Source: Aquipuribacter hungaricus (GTDB lineage: Bacteria > Actinomycetota > Actinomycetes > Actinomycetales > JBBAYJ01). From it: DNA of 34,733 nt. The stretch is taken from the NCBI RefSeq assembly GCF_037860755.1, contig NZ_JBBEOI010000016.1, forward strand, positions 1 to 34,733, written 5' to 3'. Positions within the stretch are counted from its first letter, which is position 1. Each line of letters begins with the position of its first letter. The position numbers and the translations under genes were made by a program. A model generated the notes under the pieces. The model searched no databases. It had not been told where the DNA came from and worked only from the letters and a program-made list of their open reading frames with translations. Below are positions 15,478 through 22,811 of this stretch, piece by piece.

Positions 15478-16109
15478 GGCACGCTCACCCCGGCGGCCTG
15501 CACGAGGACGCCGGCGGTCTCGCGGACGACGTAGCTGACCTCGCGGCCGAGGTCGCCCGTGCTGGGCCCGGTGCGGGTCGGGCTGGCGCCGGCGACGCGC
15601 AGGCCGAGGTCGTCGGCCATGGTCCGGACGCGGTACACGTGCCAGGGGTCGCTCACCACGAGCACACCCTGCTGCCAGCCGGAGCCCTGCGCGAGCGCGG
15701 CGACCGGGACGAGGCTGTCGATGGTGTTGCCGCCGGTCGGGACCGCGACGACCGCCGCGGCGGGCACGCCGTGGTCGACGAGCCAGGTCTGGGCGCTGCC
15801 GGCCTCGGTGTACCGGTCCCCCGCCTGGTTGCCGCCGGTCGTCACCACCACCGGCGCCAGCCCGGCCTGGTACAGCTCGAGCGCGTGCTGCAGCCGCGCC
15901 TCGAGCACCGGGCCCGGGCGGCCGTCCAGCTGGGAGGCGCCCAGGACGACGAGGGCGTCGGCGCTCACCCGCTCGTCACGCCCGGCCACCTGCACCACCC
16001 GCGCCGCGACGGCGAGCGGCACCAGGAGCGCGAGGACCACGAGCAGCAGCACGAGGCGGCCGAGCACCCGGCCACCGCGCCCGCCCCTGCCGACCCTGGC
16101 CTCAGCCAC
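15474..16109 (-). CDS. YdcF/SanA/ElyC-family (DUF218) membrane protein
   Basis: The protein has 211 residues. An Arg-rich start is followed by one membrane segment (VLGRLVLLLVVLALLVPLAV, about residues 14-33), then the DUF218 domain: ADALVVLGASQLDGRPGPVLEARL, VVVTTGGNQAGDRYTEAG, GNTIDSLVPVA and VLVVSDPWHVYRVRTMADDLG, all signature positions of the family. ElyC/SanA proteins affect envelope integrity and undecaprenyl-linked precursors; the exact substrate is unknown. The GTG at 16109 overlaps the end of the dihydrouridine synthase gene by 8 nt and the 3' end overlaps dgt by 4 nt, so it sits inside an operon. The frame is open further upstream, but that part is the shadow of dus. Confidence 0.88.
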   Translation of the reverse strand: MAEARVGRGGRGGRVLGRLVLLLVVLALLVPLAVAARVVQVAGRDERVSADALVVLGASQLDGRPGPVLEARLQHALELYQAGLAPVVVTTGGNQAGDRYTEAGSAQTWLVDHGVPAAAVVAVPTGGNTIDSLVPVAALAQGSGWQQGVLVVSDPWHVYRVRTMADDLGLRVAGASPTRTGPSTGDLGREVSYVVRETAGVLVQAAGVSVP

Positions 16110-17274
16110 CGGACACGGACGCCTCGGCGGCGGCGACCTGCGCGGCGGTCGCGTCGTCGAGCTCGCGCGTGGCCAGCCAGCCCTCGGGCAGCGACACCGA
16201 CCGGGCGGCACCGGCGCGGCCGCGCTGGCCCTCGGCGGCCTCCCCCGGGTACGGGGCGTCCTCCGGCAGGCCGGCGACGACGGTGTCGATGTCGGCGATG
16301 CTGTCGACGAGGGCGAGCGCGACCCGTGCCTCGTGCCCGACCGGGTACCCCTTGAGGTACCAGGACACGTGCTTGCGGATGTCCCGGCAGGCACGGCCCT
16401 CGTCGCCCATGTTCTCCGTGAGCAGGACGGCGTGGCGGCGGAAGGCGGCGAGCACGGTCGCCAGGCCGGGCCGGGTGCGGGCGTCGCTGCCGGCCAGGGC
16501 GGCGGCGATGTCGGCGAAGAGCCACGGCCGGCCCAGGCAGCCGCGCCCCACGACGACCCCGTCGCAGCCGGTGCGCGCGACCATGGCGACGGCGTCCTCG
16601 GCGGAGAACACGTCGCCGTTGCCGAGCACCGGCACCTCGGCGGGCAGCGCGTCGCGCAGCCGGGCGATGGCGTCCCAGTCGGCGCTGGGGGCGTACAGCT
16701 GCGCCGCGGTGCGCCCGTGCAGCGCCACCCAGGCGGCGCCCTCGTCGACCGCGACGCGCCCGGCGTCGAGGTACGTCAGGTGGTCCTCGTCGATCCCCTT
16801 GCGCATCTTCACCGTGACCGGGACGCCGCCCGGCTCGGCGGCGCGGACCACGGCGCGGACGACGGCGGCGAACAGCTCGGTCTTCCACGGCAGCGCGGCG
16901 CCGCCGCCGCGACGGGTCACCTTGGGCACCGGGCAGCCGAAGTTGAGGTCGACGTGCTCGGCCCGGCCCTCCTCCAGCAGCAGGGTGACCGCCCGCGCCG
17001 CCGTGGCCGGGTCGGTGGCGTACAGCTGGACGCTCTTGACCGGCTCGTCCGGGTGGTGCTCGGTGAGGCGCAGCGACTCCGGGGTCCGCTCGACGAGCGC
17101 CCGGCTGGTGACCATCTCCGACACGTACAGCCCGGCGCCGCCGCCGAGCTCGCGGCACAGCCGCCGGAAGGCCGCGTTGGTGATGCCCGCCATGGGCGCG
17201 AGGACCACGGGCGCGGCGAGGGTCCGGTCGCCCAGGCGCAGGGGGCGGGTCCGCTCGACGGTCGGGGTGCTCAC
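16102..17274 (-). CDS. dusB: tRNA-dihydrouridine synthase (DusB-like)
   Basis: The protein has 390 residues. This FMN enzyme reduces uridines in the tRNA D-loop with NADPH. A TIM-barrel start LAAPVVLAPMAGITNAAFRRL is followed by the catalytic loop NFGCPVPKV with C114, the VKMRKG segment, LHGRT and NGDVFS, then GCDGVVVGRGCLGRPWLF, all in family order. The C-terminal helical domain contains DIRKHVSWYLKGYP. The subgroup (DusB) is assigned by overall resemblance. The start is a GTG at 17274 with TATCGT 6 nt upstream and no Shine-Dalgarno. It heads the dus - YdcF/SanA-like - dgt operon. Confidence 0.93.
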   Translation of the reverse strand: MSTPTVERTRPLRLGDRTLAAPVVLAPMAGITNAAFRRLCRELGGGAGLYVSEMVTSRALVERTPESLRLTEHHPDEPVKSVQLYATDPATAARAVTLLLEEGRAEHVDLNFGCPVPKVTRRGGGAALPWKTELFAAVVRAVVRAAEPGGVPVTVKMRKGIDEDHLTYLDAGRVAVDEGAAWVALHGRTAAQLYAPSADWDAIARLRDALPAEVPVLGNGDVFSAEDAVAMVARTGCDGVVVGRGCLGRPWLFADIAAALAGSDARTRPGLATVLAAFRRHAVLLTENMGDEGRACRDIRKHVSWYLKGYPVGHEARVALALVDSIADIDTVVAGLPEDAPYPGEAAEGQRGRAGAARSVSLPEGWLATRELDDATAAQVAAAEASVSGG

Positions 17275-17280
17275 CCGACC

Positions 17281-17286
17281 ACGATA
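17281..17286 (-). promoter_or_regulatory. -10 box of leaderless dus operon promoter
   Basis: On the minus strand TATCGT is followed by 6 nt (GGTCGG) and GTG, pointing to a leaderless transcript for the dus - YdcF/SanA-like - dgt operon. Confidence 0.5.
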
Positions 17287-17309
17287 CGGACCTGCGGGGG
17301 CCGCTCCGA

Positions 17310-18077
17310 TCAGCGAGGCGCCATCCGGATGGCGCCGTCCAGGCGGATGGTCTCGCCGTTGAGCAGGCCGTTGGCCACGATGTGCGCGACCAGGTCGGCG
17401 TACTCCTCGGGCCGGCCCAGGCGGGCCGGGTGCGGGACCTGCGTGCCGAGCGACTCGCGAGCCGCCTCGGGCAGGCCGGCGAGCATCGGCGTGTCCATGA
17501 TCCCGGGGGCGACGGTCATGACCCGGACGGCGTGCTCGGCGAGGTCACGGGCCACGGGCAGCGTCATCGCCGCCACCCCGCCCTTGGACGCGCTGTACGC
17601 CGCCTGGCCGACCTGCCCGTCGAACGCCGCGACGGACGCCGTGCCGACCAGCACGCCCCTGTCGCCGTCGACGGGCTCGTTGCCGGCCATCTGCGCGGCT
17701 GCGAGGCGGAACAGGTTGAAGGTGCCGACGAGGTTGACCATGACGACCTGGACGAAGCCCTCCAGCGGGGCCACGCCGCGCTTCCCGTAGGTCTTGGTCG
17801 GCGGGGCGATGCCGGCGCAGGCGACCGCCACACGGAGCGGCCCCCGGTCGGCGGCGACGGCGACCGCCGCGGCCAGCTGCTCCTCGTCGGTGACGTCGGC
17901 CGGTGCTGCGACGACGTCACCGAGCTCCGCGAGCCCGGCGACGGCCGCGTCGAGCCGCTCGCCGGGCAGGTCGACGAGCACCACCCGCGCGCCGTCGGCG
18001 GCGAAGCGGCGTGCGGTGGCGTGCCCCAGCCCGGAGGCGGCGCCGGTGACCATGACTGCGCTGTCGGTGATCCTCAC
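17310..18077 (-). CDS. Short-chain dehydrogenase, 3-hydroxyacyl-CoA dehydrogenase type 2-like
   Basis: The protein has 255 residues. It has the SDR cofactor motif TGAASGLG (11-18), an Asp at the end of the second strand (VVLVDLP) indicating NAD preference, D61-V (PADVTD), CAGIAPP, and the catalytic S148, Y161 and K165 (YSASKGG). The long insert CAGIAPPTKTYGKRGVAPLEGF and the tail NGETIRLDGAIRMAPR are typical of HSD17B10-type 3-hydroxyacyl-CoA dehydrogenases of branched-chain and fatty acid oxidation. I chose the GTG at 18077 because TAGGGT lies 7 nt upstream; the longer GTG at 18086 would fall inside that box. Confidence 0.85.
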   Translation of the reverse strand: MRITDSAVMVTGAASGLGHATARRFAADGARVVLVDLPGERLDAAVAGLAELGDVVAAPADVTDEEQLAAAVAVAADRGPLRVAVACAGIAPPTKTYGKRGVAPLEGFVQVVMVNLVGTFNLFRLAAAQMAGNEPVDGDRGVLVGTASVAAFDGQVGQAAYSASKGGVAAMTLPVARDLAEHAVRVMTVAPGIMDTPMLAGLPEAARESLGTQVPHPARLGRPEEYADLVAHIVANGLLNGETIRLDGAIRMAPR

Positions 18078-18084
18078 GGCGAGC

Positions 18085-18090
18085 ACCCTA
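18085..18090 (-). promoter_or_regulatory. -10 box of leaderless promoter for the 3-hydroxyacyl-CoA dehydrogenase-like gene
   Basis: On the minus strand TAGGGT, then GCTCGCC, then GTG. It lies in the 80-bp divergent gap shared with the next dehydrogenase gene, whose ATG at 18158 has a weaker GAGGCT box 7 nt upstream. Confidence 0.45.
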
Positions 18091-18157
18091 GGACGGCGAG
18101 CACCGCAGGACGGGGGCCACCCGGCGCGTCGGCCGCGACCCTGCGAGGCTCTGCGGC

Positions 18158-19042
18158 ATGGACATGCGTGGACGGACCGTGGTCGTCACCGGGGCCACCA
18201 ACGGGCTCGGGCTCGCCTCGGCCGTGGCGCTGGGGAAGGCGGGCGCGCACCTGGTGCTGGCCGGCCGGGACGAGGGCCGCGGTGCCGCAGCCCTGGCGAC
18301 CGTGCGCGAGCAGGCGCCGGGCGTCGTCGCCCGGACGGTGGCCCTCGACCTCGCCGACCTGTCGTCGGTGCGGCGCTGCGCCGAGGAGCTGCGCGGCGAG
18401 CTCTCGTCGCTGGACGTCCTCATGAACAACGCCGGCGTGATGATGCCGCCGCAGCGGCGGGAGACCGTCGACGGCTTCGAGCTGCAGATGGGCACCAACC
18501 ACCTGGGGCACGCCGCGCTCACCCTGCTGCTGCTGCCGCTGCTGACGGCCACGCCGGGCAGCCGGGTCGTCACCGTGTCGAGCCTGGCAGCGCGGGGCGG
18601 CACGATCGACCTCGACGACCTGCAGGCCGAGCGGTCCTACTCCCCCTCGCCGCGCTACGGCGCCTCCAAGCTGGCCAACCTGCTGTTCACCCTGGAGCTG
18701 CAGCGGCGCCTCGTCGTGGCGCAGGCCCCGACGATCGCGGTCGCGGCCCACCCGGGCATCAGCGCGACCGGCCTGGTGCAGACCATGGAGCTCGGCCGGG
18801 TGTTCGAGCGCCTGTCGTCGGTGCTGTCCCAGAGCGCCGAGGTCGGTGCCCGGCCGCAGCTGCACGCCGCCACCGCCGACGGCGTCCGGGGCGGGGACTA
18901 CTACGGCCCGCGCGGGATCGCCGAGGTCCGCGGCCGGAAGGTGACCCGGGCGACCATGCCCCCGAAGGCCCTGGACACCACCACGGCCGCCCGGCTGTGG
19001 TCGCTCTCGGAGGAGCTGACCGGGGTGACGTCGCCGGTGTGA
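18158..19042 (+). CDS. Short-chain dehydrogenase/reductase, retinol dehydrogenase-like
   Basis: The protein has 294 residues. It contains TGATNGLG (11-18), AGRDEGR with an Arg suggesting NADP(H), DLADLSSV, NNAGVMMPP, VTVSS (S141/S142) and YGASK (Y167, K171). The segment between strand 6 and the end (HPGISATGLVQTM) is that of the RDH/WWOX-like group, which often acts on lipophilic alcohols or aldehydes; the substrate is unknown. A Shine-Dalgarno sequence is missing, and GAGGCT sits 7 nt before the ATG, so it may be leaderless. It is divergent from the previous dehydrogenase gene. Confidence 0.87.
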   Translation: MDMRGRTVVVTGATNGLGLASAVALGKAGAHLVLAGRDEGRGAAALATVREQAPGVVARTVALDLADLSSVRRCAEELRGELSSLDVLMNNAGVMMPPQRRETVDGFELQMGTNHLGHAALTLLLLPLLTATPGSRVVTVSSLAARGGTIDLDDLQAERSYSPSPRYGASKLANLLFTLELQRRLVVAQAPTIAVAAHPGISATGLVQTMELGRVFERLSSVLSQSAEVGARPQLHAATADGVRGGDYYGPRGIAEVRGRKVTRATMPPKALDTTTAARLWSLSEELTGVTSPV

Positions 19043-19093
19043 GGGGCCACCGGGAGGGGCGGTCCTCGGGCGCCGCGGTCCGGATGGCGGGAA

Positions 19094-19118
19094 CGGTCCC
19101 GTCGCGCGCGACGGACCG
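19094..19118. promoter_or_regulatory. Hairpin upstream of the OsmC-like gene
   Basis: CGGTCC-C-GTCGCG pairs with CGCGACGGACCG, leaving one bulged C; the core GTCGCGCGCGAC is a perfect palindrome. It lies between the dehydrogenase stop (19042) and the OsmC start and may be a terminator or an operator. Confidence 0.4.
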
Positions 19119-19160
19119 GGTGACAGTGGGCCCCCCGCCCCTCCCAGCCCAGGAGCTCCC

Positions 19161-19709
19161 ATGACCGGCACCACCGCTCCCAGCACCGACGCCGCCGCAC
19201 CCGCCGGCCCCGACCCGATCAGCGCCGTCGTCGCCGGCGTCCAGGGCGCCGTCCAGGCCGACCCGGCCAACGCCGCCGCCTCGGTCCGCGCGCAGGCCGT
19301 CTGGCAGGCACCGATCGGCGTCGACGTCCGGATGGGCAGGCACCACGTGACGGTCGACCAGCCGGAGTCCCTCGGCGGGTCCGACCAGGGTGCGGGGCCG
19401 GTCGAGCTGGCCCTCGGCGCTCTCGTCGCCTGCCAGGTCGCGATCTTCCGCTTCCACGCGGCCAAGGAGGGCCTGACCATCGGCAGCCTGCGCGTCACCG
19501 CCGACGGCGACCTCGACGTGCGGGGCTTCTTCGGCTTCGACGACTCGGTCCGGCCCGGCTTCGCCGGCATCCGCGTCAAGGTCGAGGTGTCCGGGCCCGA
19601 GACCGAGCAGGCCTACCGCGACCTCGCCGCCACCGTCGACGCGCACTGCCCCGTCCTCGACCTGTTCGCCAACCCCACCCCGGTCGAGACCTCCGTCGTC
19701 GTCGGCTGA
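19161..19709 (+). CDS. OsmC-family peroxidase-like protein
   Basis: The protein has 182 residues; the ATG follows AGGAG by 6 nt. OsmC/Ohr proteins reduce organic hydroperoxides with two cysteines. Both are present: C91 in GALVACQVAIF and C163 in DAHCPVLDLFANPTPV. The segment SDQGAGPVELALGAL matches the usual PxELLLAALAAC region. The N-terminal 45 residues are an Ala-rich extension. In these proteins the peroxide substrate may be a fatty acid or tert-butyl hydroperoxide; this cannot be decided here. It stands as its own transcription unit by appearance. Confidence 0.9.
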   Translation: MTGTTAPSTDAAAPAGPDPISAVVAGVQGAVQADPANAAASVRAQAVWQAPIGVDVRMGRHHVTVDQPESLGGSDQGAGPVELALGALVACQVAIFRFHAAKEGLTIGSLRVTADGDLDVRGFFGFDDSVRPGFAGIRVKVEVSGPETEQAYRDLAATVDAHCPVLDLFANPTPVETSVVVG

Positions 19710-19753
19710 CGCCCGGGGGTTGTCCCGGCGTGCCGTCGGGGTAGGGGGCCAGG

Positions 19754-20779
19754 GTGCAGACGTTCCTCCCCTACCCCGACGACCGGGCCAGCGCGGCCGT
19801 GCTCGACGACAAGCGGCTCGGCAAGCAGCGCGTGGAGACCCTGCAGATCCTCCGGGCGCTGACCTGGCACACGTACGGCTGGCGCAACCACCCGGCGGTG
19901 CGGATGTGGCGGGGCTTCGTCCCGGCGCTCGTCGCCTACGGCGCGGCGGTCTGCGACGAGTGGGTGTCCCGGGGCCGGGCCGACGCGGTCAAGCCGGTCC
20001 TGCTCGAGTTCACCGGCGGGGTAGAGCCGTCGTGGGACCTGCTGCACGAGGCCGGCCAGCGCCCGCCGTGGCTCGGGCTGGAGGCGCTGCACGTCTCGCA
20101 CCAGTCGGCGCTCGTGCGCAAGGAGCCCGAGCACTACCGGCAGTTCTTCCCCGACGTCCCCGACGACCTGCCGTACCTGTGGCCGCCGTCGGCGTTCCCG
20201 CGCTGGCCGCTGCGCCGGGGTCACCCCGACGCCCTGCCCGTGCAGGCCGCGGTCGAGCTGCTCGGGCTCGAGGAGCTGTCGGCCGGGCAGCGCACGGCCC
20301 TCGACGAGCTCCTCGCCGGCCGCTCGGCGGAGCTCGCCTCCTCCGACCGGGACGAGCTCACCGCCACCGGCCTCGTCGCCGGCATGGCGACACCGGGCTC
20401 GACGCTGTGGCTCGTCCCCGGCGAGGAGCCGCCGGTGCCCGGCCTGGCGCCTCCGATGCCGGAGACACCGCTCGAAGGCAGCGCCGTGTCGCCCTCCATC
20501 GCCCGCCCGCCGCAGCCGGAGGACGTCGAGCGGGTCGCCGCCGAGGTCGCGGCCGCCGCCGCCGAGCCGGAGTTCCGCTTCCTGCGCCTGTCGCAGCTGG
20601 ACCGGGGCATGCCGCGGGACCGGGTCGGGCTCGCCGTCGTGGACCCCGGCGTCGAGGGGGCGCCCGACCTGGGCCTGCCGACGCTCCGGCTGCACCAGCT
20701 GCCGCCCGAGCCGGAGCCCGAGGCGCCGCCGCGCCGGAGGCGCGCCCCCAAGCGCCCCGGCGACCGCAGCACCCCCTGA
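19754..20779 (+). CDS. MSMEG_6728-family protein (pyrimidine dimer DNA glycosylase-like N-terminus)
   Basis: The protein has 341 residues. The N-terminal half has the family hallmark MQTFLPYPDDRASAAVLDDK followed by RLGKQRVETLQILRALTW and HPAVRMWRGF, and later HVSHQSALVRKEPEHYRQFFP. This family is annotated as MSMEG_6728 and is related to the Pyr_excise (T4 endonuclease V-like) group, but activity is unproven for the actinobacterial members. The C-terminal half is a Pro/Glu/Ala-rich, low-complexity extension ending in a basic tail (RRRRAPKRP), longer than I would expect for the core family. The start is the GTG at 19754, with a weak TAGGGG box 6 nt upstream and no Shine-Dalgarno. Confidence 0.85.
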   Translation: MQTFLPYPDDRASAAVLDDKRLGKQRVETLQILRALTWHTYGWRNHPAVRMWRGFVPALVAYGAAVCDEWVSRGRADAVKPVLLEFTGGVEPSWDLLHEAGQRPPWLGLEALHVSHQSALVRKEPEHYRQFFPDVPDDLPYLWPPSAFPRWPLRRGHPDALPVQAAVELLGLEELSAGQRTALDELLAGRSAELASSDRDELTATGLVAGMATPGSTLWLVPGEEPPVPGLAPPMPETPLEGSAVSPSIARPPQPEDVERVAAEVAAAAAEPEFRFLRLSQLDRGMPRDRVGLAVVDPGVEGAPDLGLPTLRLHQLPPEPEPEAPPRRRRAPKRPGDRSTP

Positions 20780-20804
20780 GGACGGCGCCGATTCTCCGAC
20801 TCCT

Positions 20805-20833
20805 GGGACAGAGCGGGCGTCGCCTTCTAGCGT
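20805..20833 (+). promoter_or_regulatory. Promoter of the small secreted protein gene
   Basis: GGGACA (20805-20810) and TAGCGT (20828-20833) are spaced 17 bp, 37 bp before the ATG. Confidence 0.5.
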
Positions 20834-20870
20834 CGCAGTGCACACGAGACCCCCACCCGCAGGAGACCTG

Positions 20871-21296
20871 ATGAAGTTCACCCGTCCGCTCACGGCCGTC
20901 GCTCTCGGACTCGCACTGGCGGTCGCCGGTGCCGCTGCCCCGGCATCCGCCGACCACTACTCCATCAGTGACGGCACGACGTGCTACGGCGGCGAGATCG
21001 CCACCCGCACCTTTCTCACCGGTCTGGTGACGACGGACGTCACACCGCTCAAGACCCGGAAGGACGGCAGCGTGACGTACAGCTGCGTCTTCACCGGGCT
21101 CCCCGCCCAGAACGTCGACGACAACGGCACCGTGCAGTGGGAGCGGCCCACCAGGGCCACCCGTGAGGTCCTCGGCGACAGCTGCGCGATCCTCGTCGAC
21201 CCCACGACCGAGGAGATCCGCTTCGGCACGGCCACGCACAAGTTCACACCGGGCGGCACTCTCAAGCTCGACTGCGTCATCCCGCCCGCCGTCTGA
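20871..21296 (+). CDS. Small secreted protein with four cysteines
   Basis: The protein has 141 residues; the ATG follows AGGAG by 6 nt. Residues 1-27 form a clear Sec signal (MKFTRPL, hydrophobic core, APASA-D). The mature part is about 114 residues, beta-rich, with four Cys (TTCYGG, YSCVF, DSCAIL, LDCVIPP) that could form two disulfides. The end TPGGTLKLDCVIPPAV closes the fold. No family is recognised. It has its own promoter and a strong terminator, so it is probably a monocistronic exported protein. Confidence 0.85.
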   Translation: MKFTRPLTAVALGLALAVAGAAAPASADHYSISDGTTCYGGEIATRTFLTGLVTTDVTPLKTRKDGSVTYSCVFTGLPAQNVDDNGTVQWERPTRATREVLGDSCAILVDPTTEEIRFGTATHKFTPGGTLKLDCVIPPAV

Positions 21297-21313
21297 CAGG
21301 TCGACCGACGGCA

Positions 21314-21344
21314 GAGCCCCCGCGCCGTCACGGCGCGGGGGCTC
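21314..21344. terminator. Bidirectional terminator between convergent genes
   Basis: GAGCCCCCGCGCCG pairs perfectly with CGGCGCGGGGGCTC around a TCA loop (14-bp stem). It lies 18 bp after the secreted-protein stop and 25 bp beyond the glyS stop on the opposite strand. Confidence 0.9.
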
Positions 21345-21368
21345 CGCCTGGGTATCGGCCGTGGTGGC

Positions 21369-22760
21369 TCAGCAGCCCAGCAGGCGCGCGGCCAACCACC
21401 CCTCGACGGCGTCGAGCCCGACCCGCTCCTGGGTCATGGTGTCGCGCTCGCGGATGGTCACCGCCTGGTCCTCGAGGGTGTCGAAGTCGACCGTGACGCA
21501 GAACGGCGTGCCGATCTCGTCCTGTCGGCGGTAGCGGCGGCCGATCGCGCCGGCGTCGTCGAAGTCGACGTTCCAGCTCTTCCGCAGCTGCGCCGCGAGG
21601 TCCTTGGCCTTGGGCGACAGGTCGGTGTTGCGCGACAGCGGGAGCACCGCCACCTTGACCGGGGCGAGCCGCCGGTCGAGCTTGAGCACGAGCCGCTTGT
21701 CGACCCCGCCCTTGGCGTTGGGCGCCTCGTCCTCGGTGTAGGCCTCGAGCAGGAACGCCATCATCGGACGGCCGACCCCGGCGGCGGGCTCGATGACGTA
21801 CGGCACCCAGCGCTCCTCCGTGGTCTGGTCGAAGAAGGACAGGTCCTGGCCGGAGTGCTCCGAGTGGGTCTTGAGGTCGAAGTCCGTCCGGTTGGCAACG
21901 CCCTCGAGCTCGCCCCACTCGCTGCCCTGGAACTTGAACCGGTACTCGATGTCGACGGTCCGCTTGGAGTAGTGCGAGAGCTTCTCCTGCGGGTGCTCGA
22001 AGTGGCGCAGGTTGTCCCGGTCGATGCCGAGGTCGACGTACCAGTCGGTGCGGTGGTCGATCCAGTACTGGTGCCACTCCTCGTCGGTGCCGGGCGCGAC
22101 GAAGAACTCCATCTCCATCTGCTCGAACTCGCGGGTGCGGAAGATGAAGTTGCCGGGGGTGATCTCGTTGCGGAAGCTCTTGCCGATCTGGCCGATGCCG
22201 AACGGCGGCTTCTTCCGTGCCGAGCCCATGACGTTGGCGAAGTTGACGAAGATCCCCTGCGCCGTCTCCGGGCGCAGGTAGTGCAGGCCGGTCTCGTCCT
22301 CCACGGGGCCCAGGTGGGTCTTGAGCAGGCCGTTGAAGTCGCGCGGCTCGGTCCACGCGCCGCGGGTGCCGCAGTTGGCGCAGACGATGTCGGCGAGGCC
22401 GTTCTCGGGGCTGCGGCCCTTCTTCTCCTCGAACTCCTCGACGAGCTGGTCGGCGCGGTAGCGCTTGTGGCAGCTGGTGCACTCCGTCAGCGGGTCGCTG
22501 AACGCGCCCACGTGCCCGGAGGCGACCCAGACCTGCCGGGGCAGGATGACCGAGGAGTCCAGGCCCACGACGTCCTCGCGGCCGGTGACCATGTAGCGCC
22601 ACCACTGGCGCTTGATGTTCTCCTTGAGCTCGACGCCGAGGGGGCCGTAGTCCCAGGCGGAGCGCGTGCCGCCGTAGATCTCGCCGCTGGGGTACACGAA
22701 CCCGCGGCGCTTGCTGAGGCTGACGACGTCGTCGATGCGGTTGGGTGCCTTGCTTGCCAT
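21369..22760 (-). CDS. glyS: Glycyl-tRNA synthetase (alpha2, class II)
   Basis: The protein has 463 residues, the length of the dimeric bacterial/archaeal-type enzyme that charges tRNA-Gly. It begins with [20 protein letters not shown]; a zinc site is formed by C94, C97 (CTSCHKR) and C127, C130 (CANCG). Class II motifs include [41 protein letters not shown] and the late [12 protein letters not shown]. The anticodon-binding domain (VAVLPLSRN ... RDTMTQERV) is complete. The ATG follows GGAG by 7 nt. A TAGCCT box at 22801-22806 on the minus strand may be its -10. Confidence 0.97.
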   Translation of the reverse strand: MASKAPNRIDDVVSLSKRRGFVYPSGEIYGGTRSAWDYGPLGVELKENIKRQWWRYMVTGREDVVGLDSSVILPRQVWVASGHVGAFSDPLTECTSCHKRYRADQLVEEFEEKKGRSPENGLADIVCANCGTRGAWTEPRDFNGLLKTHLGPVEDETGLHYLRPETAQGIFVNFANVMGSARKKPPFGIGQIGKSFRNEITPGNFIFRTREFEQMEMEFFVAPGTDEEWHQYWIDHRTDWYVDLGIDRDNLRHFEHPQEKLSHYSKRTVDIEYRFKFQGSEWGELEGVANRTDFDLKTHSEHSGQDLSFFDQTTEERWVPYVIEPAAGVGRPMMAFLLEAYTEDEAPNAKGGVDKRLVLKLDRRLAPVKVAVLPLSRNTDLSPKAKDLAAQLRKSWNVDFDDAGAIGRRYRRQDEIGTPFCVTVDFDTLEDQAVTIRERDTMTQERVGLDAVEGWLAARLLGC

Positions 22761-22800
22761 GTCGGTTCTCCGTCCGGCTGGGGTGTCGGCGAGCCCCGCA

Positions 22801-22806
22801 AGGCTA
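22801..22806 (-). promoter_or_regulatory. Candidate -10 box for glyS
   Basis: TAGCCT on the minus strand, about 40 nt before the glyS ATG. Its -35 partner (CTCGAC at 22824-22829, 17 bp away) is weak and lies inside the M16-like gene. Confidence 0.3.
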
Positions 22807-22811
22807 GGGCG

